From positions 1 to 18,494 of the forward strand of contig DATCIS010000007.1 of NCBI GenBank assembly GCA_036507655.1: DNA of 18,494 nucleotides. Direction: 5' to 3'. This DNA is from 2-01-FULL-49-22 sp036507655 (GTDB lineage Bacteria; Patescibacteriota; Saccharimonadia; Saccharimonadales; UBA10212). The notes under the pieces were generated by a model that was not told the DNA's origin, made no database searches, and saw only the letters and a list, made by a program, of their open reading frames with translations. The position numbers and the translations under genes are program-made. The first letter of the stretch is position 1; each line of letters begins with the position of its first letter. Shown here in pieces: positions 6,662 through 12,681 of this stretch.

Positions 6662-6850
6662 TTACTCCGTGTCCGCTTGTTGCTTTTCGATTCTTTTTCG
6701 CTCAAGGTTCTCAACTTCTCGTAACCACCATTCTCGCTCTGAATCCGTGTATGGCTGTATGGCAAATTGGCCCGTCCTGCGGAGAATTTCCCAGTTAGGT
6801 GAATTGCTTTCGGTGTTACTCTCTATCTCTGATCCAATATGTTCACTCAT
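6662..6850 (-). CDS. Small protein of unknown function between nusG and rplK
   Basis: 62 aa that I do not recognise. The first 17 residues are Ser/Glu/Asn-rich and acidic. The middle has an aromatic motif NWEILRRTGQFAIQPYT (19-35), followed by EREWWLREVENLERKRIEKQ (38-57), which should form one charged amphipathic helix. There is no signal peptide, membrane segment or Cys. The evidence for a real gene is position: the ATG is 4 bp after the nusG stop, AAGGG lies 9 nt upstream of it, and its stop is 3 bp before the rplK ATG with the rplK ribosome-binding site inside its last codons. No other frame fills this gap. It is expected to be made together with NusG and L11, possibly as a transcription or ribosome accessory factor, but that is a guess. 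Confidence 0.8.
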   Translation of the reverse strand: MSEHIGSEIESNTESNSPNWEILRRTGQFAIQPYTDSEREWWLREVENLERKRIEKQQADTE

Positions 6851-6854
6851 AAAA

Positions 6855-7397
6855 CTAAACCCTTTTCACCTGCAGGCCGTCGAGCTCTACTGGAGTTTCG
6901 CGGCCGAACATGTTAACTAAAACTTTTAACTTGCCTTTCTGGGCGTCAATCTCATTAATCGCGCCATCAAATCCCTTAAACGGCCCGTCAATAATGTTGA
7001 CTACCTCACCGACTCTGTAATCAAACTTGTGTTTAGGCTCCTCGCGGCCCATGCGCTTCATAATTTTGTTAATTTCATCCTCGCTCAAAGGTGTCGGCTC
7101 AGAGCCCGTGCCAACAAAACCAGTAACATTTGGCGTATTTCGGACGATATACCAAGCATCCTCGCTCATCTTCATCTCTACAAGCACATAACCTTGGAAG
7201 ATCCGCTTTTCTACAACTTTCCGCTTGCCGTTTTTAATCTCTATCATCTTCTCTTTAGGCACTAAAACCTGAAAGATTTTATCACCCATATCAAGCGATT
7301 CCGCCCTTTGGCGGATGCTCTCGGCCACTTTCTCCTCATAACCGGAGTAAGTATGGATGGCATACCAATGTTTGGTTGAATCGTATCTTTTCCTCAT
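6855..7397 (-). CDS. nusG: Transcription antitermination/pausing factor NusG
   Basis: Binds the RNA polymerase clamp and couples transcription to translation or Rho. 180 aa is the usual length. NGN domain, residues about 9-115: WYAIHTYSGYEEKVAESI (11-28), FQVLVPKEKM, KRIFQGYVLVEM (64-75) and WYIVRNTPNVTGFVG (82-96). KOW domain, about 126-178: GEVVNIIDGPFKGFDGAI (130-147) and the ending ELDGLQVKRV. The ATG overlaps the secE stop as ATGA, so translation is coupled. This is the standard secE-nusG pair upstream of the L11 operon. Confidence 0.98.
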   Translation of the reverse strand: MRKRYDSTKHWYAIHTYSGYEEKVAESIRQRAESLDMGDKIFQVLVPKEKMIEIKNGKRKVVEKRIFQGYVLVEMKMSEDAWYIVRNTPNVTGFVGTGSEPTPLSEDEINKIMKRMGREEPKHKFDYRVGEVVNIIDGPFKGFDGAINEIDAQKGKLKVLVNMFGRETPVELDGLQVKRV

Positions 7398-7804
7398 CTT
7401 AAAACGAACCTCTTAAATAACTGGTCGAGTCCTAAGTCAACGACCGCGACTAAAGCGCCGAATACGACCGCGAAGACGAAAACAGCCGCCGTCAGCCGCC
7501 AGGTCTCCCGCCTATTTGGCCAGGTTACAAGCCTCAGCTCCCTCCAGGCGTTTGTGAAATATCTGGGCACTAGCCATCCAAGTACTTTTAACAGGGGTCG
7601 GCCGATAGGTGCTAGAGGGTGCAGAATAGGCTTCAAAAAACGCCACAGGATTTTGATTGGGCTAGTTAGTAACGAGGCAACGAGCCAGGTTTGTCTTTTT
7701 GGCTTTATGTCAACATCTCTAGCGCCGCTTTCAATTTTTTCACGAACCGTAGGAGCCGCCTTGCGGATACGCGGCTTTTTAGGCCTTGTCGAACCGTTAG
7801 TCAT
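7394..7804 (-). CDS. secE: Preprotein translocase subunit SecE
   Basis: Essential small subunit of the SecYEG channel. The conserved core occupies residues 81-136: amphipathic helix with YFTNAWRELRLVTWPNRRET (82-101), then one transmembrane helix (about 104-123). Residues 1-80 form an N-terminal extension with a basic start (RPKKPRIRKAA) and a moderately hydrophobic stretch at 40-80 that may lie on the membrane, but it has no clear second transmembrane helix. At 136 aa it is about twice the minimal 60-aa SecE. The ribosome-binding site is poor: AGAGG is 12 nt away, with AAAGGG touching the ATG. A strong terminator lies only 24 bp upstream of the start codon, so how this gene is transcribed is unclear. 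Confidence 0.95.
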   Translation of the reverse strand: MTNGSTRPKKPRIRKAAPTVREKIESGARDVDIKPKRQTWLVASLLTSPIKILWRFLKPILHPLAPIGRPLLKVLGWLVPRYFTNAWRELRLVTWPNRRETWRLTAAVFVFAVVFGALVAVVDLGLDQLFKRFVLR

Positions 7805-7828
7805 CCCTTTAAGGTTGCCTCTCTACTT

Positions 7829-7852
7829 AAAAAACCTACTCTTAAGAGTAGG
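7829..7852 (-). terminator. Intrinsic terminator between the YgjP-like gene and secE
   Basis: Perfect 18-base palindrome CCTACTCTTAAGAGTAGG (7835-7852) followed on the minus strand by six T (7829-7834). It ends transcription of the kinase/YgjP-like pair. A consensus TTGACA (7860-7865) lies just before it, but at the proper spacing the -10 position falls inside the palindrome and does not match TATAAT. Confidence 0.85.
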
Positions 7853-7897
7853 CCACTGCTGTCAAGTCTAGCAAATTTTCCTCTAGCATTCAAGCGT

Positions 7898-8605
7898 CTA
7901 GTTGGGTTCGATTCTTGGTTTGTGGAGCTTGATGGCTTTTCTTAAATCGCTTAAACCGGGAATACTCTTCTGCATATAGGCCCAGAACTCGCGGCTGTGA
8001 TTATGGAAGAGCGTATGGGCCAGTTCGTGCAGGATCACATAGTCGATTATCTCCCACGGCAATTGGATAAGAAAATAGCTTAGCGTAATATCGCGTTTAC
8101 TCGAACAACTGCCCCATCTGGAAGTCAACTTATGTATTTTGAGGTTTTTGTATGGTAGGTTGTGCCTGCGGCTGATAAAGGCAACCCTTTTTGGTAAAAG
8201 TGCCTCTGCCTGCTGCTTCAGGGCTCGTTCACAAGCCTTCAGAACCTTTTTTTGAACCAGTGGGTCGGCCGGATCTAGGCCGGTCTTAACTTCTATTCTT
8301 ACCGGACTTAGCCTTATTTCAACGACCCCGTTCTTGGCCGGCTGGTTGATAAAGCTCAGCCGGTGTCTTTTACCTATCCGGCTACCGTCAACTAGCTGTT
8401 TCGGGGCGTGAGCAAGCAGTTGTTTTTGTATCCACTCTTTATGCTTTTTAACAAAAAGCAGGCCGGCTTCATAAGGAGTCCATATTGGCATACCGACTCG
8501 GACTTGGCCGGCGGCACTGATGCTTAGTCTTATGTTTCTGCTGCCGCGGCGCTTGGCTAGCACAACTTCACCGATTTGTGGAACAACCAGATAGCGACGA
8601 GCCAC
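7898..8605 (-). CDS. YgjP-like (SprT/DUF45-type) metal-dependent hydrolase
   Basis: Zinc metalloprotease-like protein of the YgjP family, whose cellular substrate is mostly unknown. Motifs: the N-terminal beta domain with RNIRLSISAAGQVRVGMP (23-40); SRWGSCSSKRDITLSYFL (162-179); and the zinc site HELAH (193-197) followed by HNHSREFW (201-208), with the third His expected at 201 or 203. Its 235 aa matches the family. Start is a GTG one base after the stop of the upstream kinase, with no Shine-Dalgarno, so it probably depends on termination-reinitiation. The pair ends in a strong terminator. No membrane segment or signal peptide is seen, so it is probably cytosolic. Confidence 0.92.
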   Translation of the reverse strand: MARRYLVVPQIGEVVLAKRRGSRNIRLSISAAGQVRVGMPIWTPYEAGLLFVKKHKEWIQKQLLAHAPKQLVDGSRIGKRHRLSFINQPAKNGVVEIRLSPVRIEVKTGLDPADPLVQKKVLKACERALKQQAEALLPKRVAFISRRHNLPYKNLKIHKLTSRWGSCSSKRDITLSYFLIQLPWEIIDYVILHELAHTLFHNHSREFWAYMQKSIPGLSDLRKAIKLHKPRIEPN

Positions 8606-8606
8606 G

Positions 8607-9269
8607 CTAGGAGATGGTTATGTTACGGCGGCTATAGTCAACACGGCCAGCCTGGGGGTTCGGTATCAGATTAATCAATTCGGGCTTGGCCACATGGCTC
8701 CGGACACTGCCAGCATCGACTAATCCGAGCTGGAATAAACGGTTCAAAATAGCATTTTTTTGAGTGACGAAAGTGTGTTTGCCGCTAATAACCAAGTAGT
8801 CTTCATCGGGCTGTGGATTCTGCATCATGGTAATCTGGTGGTCAAATGTGGTTTTGGTTTGATCTTCGGAATATTTATCGTCCAGAGTCCGTCTGTCCCG
8901 TATCTGCGTTCTTTCAAAGGCGTTCTCCGGATCGGTCTGCAGCCAGGCCAGCAGATACTGAGCATGGTGTTTACGAGCCAGCTCACGGAGTTGGCGCCGC
9001 TGGCCAAGACGCATGGCGTTTGTATCGTAAGCCACGCTCACGCCAGCTCTTAAAAACTCTTCTGTCATGTAATTCATCAGCTGAGCCACAATCGCGTTTT
9101 CTTGAACGTCATAGCGCGGTTGGCGGAAAAGTTCGTGGCGGATTCGGTCGGCACTGACCCTGGCTATTTCCAGTTCGTCTTCAAGATTCCGAGCTACATA
9201 ACTTTTACCTGAGCCAGGATAGCCGTAAAAACAAATAAGCGCTGGTTTGCTAAGTGAGATTTTAGCCAT
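8607..9269 (-). CDS. P-loop kinase-like ATPase of the AAA_33/zeta type
   Basis: Predicted small-molecule, nucleic-acid or protein kinase; the substrate cannot be told. Walker A GYPGSGKS (16-23), then a VSADRIRHELF segment (38-48) as in polynucleotide-kinase and zeta-toxin-like P-loop kinases, YDTN (81-84) at the end of a beta strand, and a basic LID-like stretch RTQIRDRR (120-127). The C-terminal 50 residues carry no recognised motif. No antitoxin partner lies next to it, so a toxin role is not supported. It overlaps no gene and is followed by the YgjP-like gene after one base. No Shine-Dalgarno lies close to the ATG. TGTTAGTAT, a possible extended -10, ends 7 nt before it, so it may be leaderless. 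Confidence 0.85.
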   Translation of the reverse strand: MAKISLSKPALICFYGYPGSGKSYVARNLEDELEIARVSADRIRHELFRQPRYDVQENAIVAQLMNYMTEEFLRAGVSVAYDTNAMRLGQRRQLRELARKHHAQYLLAWLQTDPENAFERTQIRDRRTLDDKYSEDQTKTTFDHQITMMQNPQPDEDYLVISGKHTFVTQKNAILNRLFQLGLVDAGSVRSHVAKPELINLIPNPQAGRVDYSRRNITIS

Positions 9270-9319
9270 ATTTAAGATACTAACACCTCAGAGCTCTATC
9301 TTAAAGTGGACGTGGTAAC

Positions 9320-9396
9320 TGGCAGGAGTGGAGGGACTTGAACCCCCGACCTTCGGTTTTGGAGACCGACGCTCTAGCCACCTGAGCTACACTCCT
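9320..9396 (-). tRNA. trnW: tRNA-Trp (anticodon CCA)
   Basis: Minus-strand cloverleaf: acceptor AGGAGTG/CACTCCT, D arm GCTC/GAGC, anticodon stem TCGGT/ACCGA with loop CTCCAAA (anticodon CCA), T arm with TTCAAGT, discriminator G as expected for tRNA-Trp, and an encoded CCA end (9320-9322). It lies between rpmG and the genes preceding secE, the common bacterial position. TATAAT and TATAAG lie upstream on the minus strand as possible -10 boxes. Confidence 0.97.
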
Positions 9397-9439
9397 TCGT
9401 TGTAACTTATACCCAAGAGGAATTATACCTTAAAACTCT

Positions 9440-9643
9440 TTAGCGACGTGGGATAACCACGTTGCGGCCAAGGTTCTTCTTAGTCTCGACTTGCCTAGCG
9501 TAGACACGTTTGACCGGGCAGTACTTTCTGAGCTGAACCTTATCTGGTGTGTTCATAGTGTTCTTGGTCGAGTAGTAATGCCGTTGCTTACATGCTTCAC
9601 AGACCAATCCTACAATTTTCCGTTTGTCGCTTTTCTTCGCCAT
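9440..9643 (-). CDS. rpmG: 50S ribosomal protein L33
   Basis: Small large-subunit protein near the E site. 67 aa against the usual 49-55, with an extra basic C-terminal tail (KKNLGRNVVIPRR). The zinc-ribbon remnant has C15 and C18 (CEAC) and C42 (KYCP), but the partner of the second pair is K45, so only three of four ligands remain. AAAGGA lies 6 nt before the ATG. It is transcribed from an extended -10 (TGTTATAAT) that overlaps the promoter region of the divergent tRNA-Thr. It is followed by trnW, as in many bacteria. Confidence 0.95.
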   Translation of the reverse strand: MAKKSDKRKIVGLVCEACKQRHYYSTKNTMNTPDKVQLRKYCPVKRVYARQVETKKNLGRNVVIPRR

Positions 9644-9658
9644 AATTATTCCTTTAGG

Positions 9659-9668
9659 TATAATTATA
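9659..9668. promoter_or_regulatory. Overlapping divergent -10 boxes for rpmG and tRNA-Thr(GGT)
   Basis: TATAATTATA carries TATAAT on the plus strand (9659-9664), 18 bp before tRNA-Thr, and TATAAT on the minus strand (9663-9668), 19 bp before the rpmG ATG. The minus-strand box is preceded by TGT, an extended -10. Neither side has a good -35. The two promoters should compete for polymerase. Confidence 0.5.
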
Positions 9669-9682
9669 ACAGATTAGAGTCC

Positions 9683-9757
9683 GCCGACGTAGCTCAGTGG
9701 TAGAGCACCTCCATGGTAAGGAGGGGGTCACGAGTTCAATCCTCGTCGTCGGCTCCA
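9683..9757 (+). tRNA. trnT: tRNA-Thr (anticodon GGT)
   Basis: The only plus-strand gene in the window. Acceptor GCCGACG/CGTCGGC, D arm GCTC/GAGC, anticodon stem CCTCC/GGAGG with loop ATGGTAA (anticodon GGT), T loop TTCAATC, discriminator T and encoded CCA (9755-9757). Its last 22 bases are antisense to the final codons of the DHH gene. No T-rich terminator follows it. Confidence 0.97.
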
Positions 9758-10788
9758 GAAACCGCTTTTTTCACCTTTTCTATTGCTGCTTCAACATTCG
9801 AAGCCCCAAATTTAGCACCGGCGGCCGGTTTGTGCCCGCCTCCTCCGAGCTGATGTGCGATTTTTGAGACATCTTTGACCCCGGTTGCTGATCTCAACGA
9901 GACCCCATAAACTCCCTCGCCGCTGGCTATATCCAAATAGACAATGAATCCCCACAAGTTAGTTTCAAAATTCTTCAGAAACTGCTGGGTGAATGCTTCA
10001 CAGGCCAGTTTAAAAGAGTCCGGCGACTTAGTTGTTCTTAACCAGTCCTTAGCTAATTCATCATCTATGAAGCTATAGGTATAGCCCTGCCCGCTATCTG
10101 TGATATTACTTATTAGATTATTGAGCACCTCCAGTTGACCAGCGTCGTAACGTCCCATACTGGCCTCGAGCTCTTCAATGCTGGCGCCAGAATCAAGCAA
10201 GTCACTGACGATCCTGTATGTTGCGCGGTGAACAGGGTTATCGAACTTATGCCTATCGGTGTCACTTATAATTCCTAGTAGGGCGGTTTGGGCGTAGCCA
10301 TCTGGTTTCTTGAGCTTTAGCTTCTCAAATAGTAATTCGTAAATTTCTTGAGCAGTCGCTGGCCGGCGGTTGTTTATATATACATCAGACCGCTCTTTTC
10401 CGTATTCCTCATGGTGGTCGATTATCATCACTTTAGAATTCAAATCGCCGAGTAACTTCTTGAGCCTGGCACCATTATTTCTTGAGCCGCGCTCGAAACT
10501 AGGCGCATCGAGCAATATGAATAAGTCTGGCTCGAACTCGCTAGTTGCTTCTAAGAGCGGCCGGATTTCGATTTCTTGGTAGCCATCTAAGAAATCCAGC
10601 TTTCTGGCCGGTTTTTCCTCTAGAACCATCCTTACCTGCTTCCCCGGAAAATTTGATTTTAATGTTCTACCCATAAGTAATGTCGAACAAACAGCATCCG
10701 GATCCGGCGATATGTGCGAGGTTACTAGAATTTTTTCGGATTGCTCAACGAGTCGATGAAATTCAGATATATCCTTGGAGTTTTCCAT
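9736..10788 (-). CDS. DHH/DHHA1 phosphoesterase (NrnA-like)
   Basis: 350-aa RecJ-like DHH phosphoesterase of the type that degrades short oligonucleotides (nanoRNA) or removes the 3' phosphate of pAp; which one cannot be told here. Metal-binding motifs: SHISPDPDA (24-32; H25, D29, D31), LLDAP (92-96; D94), DHH (124-126) and GIISDTDRH (172-180; D176). The DHHA1 domain ends with GGGGHKPAAGA (315-325). The ATG is only 5 nt after the encoded CCA of tRNA-Tyr, and no Shine-Dalgarno fits in between, so tRNA maturation would release a nearly leaderless mRNA. The last codons, for ADDED and the stop, lie on the antisense of tRNA-Thr(GGT). No other in-frame start is nearby. Family assignment is secure. 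Confidence 0.94.
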   Translation of the reverse strand: MENSKDISEFHRLVEQSEKILVTSHISPDPDAVCSTLLMGRTLKSNFPGKQVRMVLEEKPARKLDFLDGYQEIEIRPLLEATSEFEPDLFILLDAPSFERGSRNNGARLKKLLGDLNSKVMIIDHHEEYGKERSDVYINNRRPATAQEIYELLFEKLKLKKPDGYAQTALLGIISDTDRHKFDNPVHRATYRIVSDLLDSGASIEELEASMGRYDAGQLEVLNNLISNITDSGQGYTYSFIDDELAKDWLRTTKSPDSFKLACEAFTQQFLKNFETNLWGFIVYLDIASGEGVYGVSLRSATGVKDVSKIAHQLGGGGHKPAAGAKFGASNVEAAIEKVKKAVSGADDED

Positions 10789-10793
10789 AATTC

Positions 10794-10880
10794 TGGTGCT
10801 GGGGGAGGGATTCGAACCCCCGTAGGCACAAGGCCAGCTGATTTACAGTCAGCCCTCGTTGGCCGCTTGAGTACCCCAGC
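10794..10880 (-). tRNA. trnY: tRNA-Tyr (anticodon GTA)
   Basis: Class II tRNA with a long variable arm. Acceptor GCTGGGG/CCCCAGC, anticodon stem GCTGA/TCAGC with loop CTGTAAA (anticodon GTA), T loop TTCGAAT, discriminator A and encoded CCA (10794-10796). It is probably co-transcribed with the DHH gene that begins 5 nt further on. Confidence 0.97.
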
Positions 10881-10890
10881 ATCTCTTTAA

Positions 10891-10899
10891 ATTGTAACA
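10891..10899 (-). promoter_or_regulatory. Candidate extended -10 promoter of tRNA-Tyr
   Basis: TGTTACAAT on the minus strand: TGn plus TACAAT (5 of 6), ending 10 bp before the tRNA. No good -35 is seen, and read-through from the upstream tRNA-Thr is an alternative. Confidence 0.35.
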
Positions 10900-10925
10900 C
10901 CTACGGAACTCAAACCCACTAGTGC

Positions 10926-10951
10926 TTAGATACTCTCGCAAATGTATCTAA
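10926..10951 (-). repeat. Inverted repeat just downstream of tRNA-Thr(TGT)
   Basis: Perfect 8-bp stem TTAGATAC / GTATCTAA with a 10-nt loop, starting 3 nt after the CCA end of tRNA-Thr(TGT). No T-run follows, so it is not a standard terminator. It could stabilise or position processing of the tRNA precursor. Confidence 0.45.
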
Positions 10952-10954
10952 ATT

Positions 10955-11031
10955 TGGAGCCACCTGTCGGACTCGAACCGACGACCCACAGTTTACAAAA
11001 CTGTTGCTCTAGCCAGCTGAGCTAAGGTGGC
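10955..11031 (-). tRNA. trnT: tRNA-Thr (anticodon TGT)
   Basis: Acceptor GCCACCT/AGGTGGC, D arm GCTC/GAGC, anticodon stem ACAGT/ACTGT with loop TTTGTAA (anticodon TGT), T loop TTCGAGT, discriminator T and encoded CCA (10955-10957). Together with the GGT isoacceptor 1.2 kb away it covers ACA and ACC codons. Confidence 0.97.
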
Positions 11032-11041
11032 GACCTCTGTT

Positions 11042-11070
11042 ATATTAGCAGATTAACAGATAACGTTCAA
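11042..11070 (-). promoter_or_regulatory. Candidate promoter of tRNA-Thr(TGT)
   Basis: -35 TTGAAC (11065-11070), 17-bp spacer, -10 TAATAT (11042-11047), ending 10 bp before the tRNA. It lies directly after the stop codon of the TPR gene. Confidence 0.5.
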
Positions 11071-11724
11071 TTAGATGATAACCCGGCGGGGGCGTAAGAC
11101 TTTTTTCGGCCGGTTAGTAACTGCTGTGGTGCGGCTCAACTTACGGCGGACTTTGGCGGCTTCATCACTCATACCACGTGACTCATAGGCGTTGGTCAGT
11201 AAGTTGTAAGTTTCGTTGTTGGGCTCCAGTTCAGACGCTCTTTCTAACTCCTGGAGCATAGATTTATCGTTGCCGAGTTTCTCTTGTACCTTAGCATAGG
11301 CAATATGGCGAGCGGCTAGATCCTCTTCTAGTTTCAGGGCTTGCTCGAAAGCAGCAGCCGCTTTTTGGTAGTTTTCGGTTTCGTAATAAATTAAGCCGAG
11401 GTTATGGAGACTTGAAGCGCTTGGCTCAATACTGCTAGCTATCTCAAAGCAGTCTATGGCATCTTTATACTCGCGCTGTTTAGCGTACAAAATTCCAAGC
11501 CGATTATAAGCCGCGGCATTTTTCTCATCGATTTTCAGAATCGTTAGCAGAGCTTTTTCGGCCCGCAAGAAGCGGTTTTCGCGCATGCCGTGGTGGGCGA
11601 TTTCCCAGAGTTTGGTCAATCTATCGCCCAAGCGGCGCGTCATTAAGGTGATTTCGTCGTCTATGTATCGGCTGTGGCGAAGCACAAAGTACGCAATCAG
11701 TACTAACAGCAATAGGGCATACAT
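11071..11724 (-). CDS. Membrane-anchored TPR-repeat protein
   Basis: 217 aa. Residues 1-15 (MYALLLLVLIAYFVL) form one N-terminal hydrophobic helix, an uncleaved anchor, followed by a basic stretch. About four tetratricopeptide repeats follow from residue 50 to 185, with typical hallmarks: AAYNRLGILYAKQREYKDAIDCFEIA, then LHNLGLIYYETENYQKAAAAFEQAL, then a less regular LAARHIAYAKVQEKLG and a last NETYNLLTNAYESRGMSDEAAKV. The C-terminus is very basic (RPKKVLRPRRVII). TPR domains bind other proteins; the partner is unknown. By the positive-inside rule the basic residues after the helix suggest a cytoplasmic TPR domain. No Shine-Dalgarno precedes the ATG, and a TATAAT lies 11 nt upstream, so it may be leaderless. 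It follows holB after 66 bp. Confidence 0.9.
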   Translation of the reverse strand: MYALLLLVLIAYFVLRHSRYIDDEITLMTRRLGDRLTKLWEIAHHGMRENRFLRAEKALLTILKIDEKNAAAYNRLGILYAKQREYKDAIDCFEIASSIEPSASSLHNLGLIYYETENYQKAAAAFEQALKLEEDLAARHIAYAKVQEKLGNDKSMLQELERASELEPNNETYNLLTNAYESRGMSDEAAKVRRKLSRTTAVTNRPKKVLRPRRVII

Positions 11725-11735
11725 GCTTACAACTA

Positions 11736-11741
11736 ATTATA
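11736..11741 (-). promoter_or_regulatory. -10 box of the TPR gene, probably leaderless
   Basis: TATAAT with TAGTT following, 11 nt before the ATG, giving an expected leader of about 4 nt. Its flank matches the dnaX -10 region (TATAATTAGTT). A second TATAAT with TGC in front (minus strand, about 11776-11781) lies further upstream, close to the holB stop. Confidence 0.45.
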
Positions 11742-11790
11742 TAGCTTCGCACCAGGAAAGACTATGTTTCCTTCCTCGAATTATAGCAGA

Positions 11791-12681
11791 CTAGCTTTTG
11801 AGCTTAAGCACAAGATTCAAACAAAGCAGCCGGCTGTTAGCATTATTATCAAGCGCATCAATAGAATCGAGGATTAATTTCCTGTCATTAACCAGTTTGC
11901 GGGCCTGTTTTGTCTTGGTTTGGCTAACAGCATTACGATGCAGGGCGGCCAGTATCTTCGATAGGGCTTCAAGAGTTAATCTCAGTTCTTCCTTGTTCTT
12001 GTTGGTCTTTTCCAGAGCCAACAAGCGCTCATATGGCGTCAACCGCAAAAATGATTTAGCCTCTTCTATAGCTACTTTTAGAGAATGAGAGCCCTCTTTA
12101 TGTAGTAAAGCGTTGAGCAGCGACGTGCTGCCCTGGCTCAAGTTCCAAGCAGTTTCAACCTTTTTATGACCGTATTGACTACCATAAAACTTATCTGCTT
12201 GTTGCAAAGCCACCGGGTACGTCAGGATACGCTGGCAGCGCGAAACGATCGTTGGTAGCAAACTCAGCTCGTTCAGCGCTGTTAGGACAAATAGGGTATC
12301 ATCGTTTGGCTCCTCCAGGGTTTTGAGCAGAGCATTCTGGGCCGGGTGGCTTAAAAAATGCGCATCCTCTATTAAGACTACTCGGCGCACGGTTGAGCTG
12401 CCAGGAGTTTTAAGGCGTAAGAACCGCATCATCTGACGGACTGTATCAATTGGTATGTCCTGTTTATCTTCGGGCTTCGCGGCGTGGAAGAAATATGCGT
12501 GCGCTAATAACCGCTCTTTAGAGCCAAGATCTAGTACAGCACAGGTTACTGAGTACGCCAGCTCAAGTTTCCCGCTTCCCCTCTCACCCAAGATCAGAAG
12601 CGGGCTTATGGGTCTTTGCAAGAATAGGTCAGTCTGCCTCCTGGTTTTTGGGTGGAGCAATAAGTTATTTAAGCCGCTCAT
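11791..12681 (-). CDS. holB: DNA polymerase III delta-prime subunit
   Basis: Non-hydrolysing clamp-loader subunit that works with DnaX. I chose the ATG at 12679-12681, giving 296 aa, because it overlaps the rluD stop as ATGA; a TTG 9 nt further upstream is also open. AAA+ features: P-loop GERGSGKL (32-39), in which the usual Ser/Thr after the Lys is Leu, so ATP binding is doubtful, as in many delta-prime proteins; IEDAHFL (104-110); NALLKTLEEP (116-125), as in DnaX; and the SRC arginine-finger motif (147-149). The four-Cys zinc module expected after the P-loop is absent: only C47 is near, and the segment reads LDLGSKERLLAHAYFF. The C-terminal 100 residues form the helical collar. Confidence 0.92.
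   Translation of the reverse strand: MSGLNNLLLHPKTRRQTDLFLQRPISPLLILGERGSGKLELAYSVTCAVLDLGSKERLLAHAYFFHAAKPEDKQDIPIDTVRQMMRFLRLKTPGSSTVRRVVLIEDAHFLSHPAQNALLKTLEEPNDDTLFVLTALNELSLLPTIVSRCQRILTYPVALQQADKFYGSQYGHKKVETAWNLSQGSTSLLNALLHKEGSHSLKVAIEEAKSFLRLTPYERLLALEKTNKNKEELRLTLEALSKILAALHRNAVSQTKTKQARKLVNDRKLILDSIDALDNNANSRLLCLNLVLKLKS

Noticed and set aside
8607..9269. Zeta-type toxin interpretation of the P-loop kinase
   Set aside because: No epsilon-like antitoxin or any small partner gene is adjacent, and the similarity is limited to general kinase motifs.
11740..11780. Hairpin AGGAAGG/CTTTCCT between holB and the TPR gene as a terminator
   Set aside because: It needs a G-U pair, has a 9-nt loop and no T-run after it.
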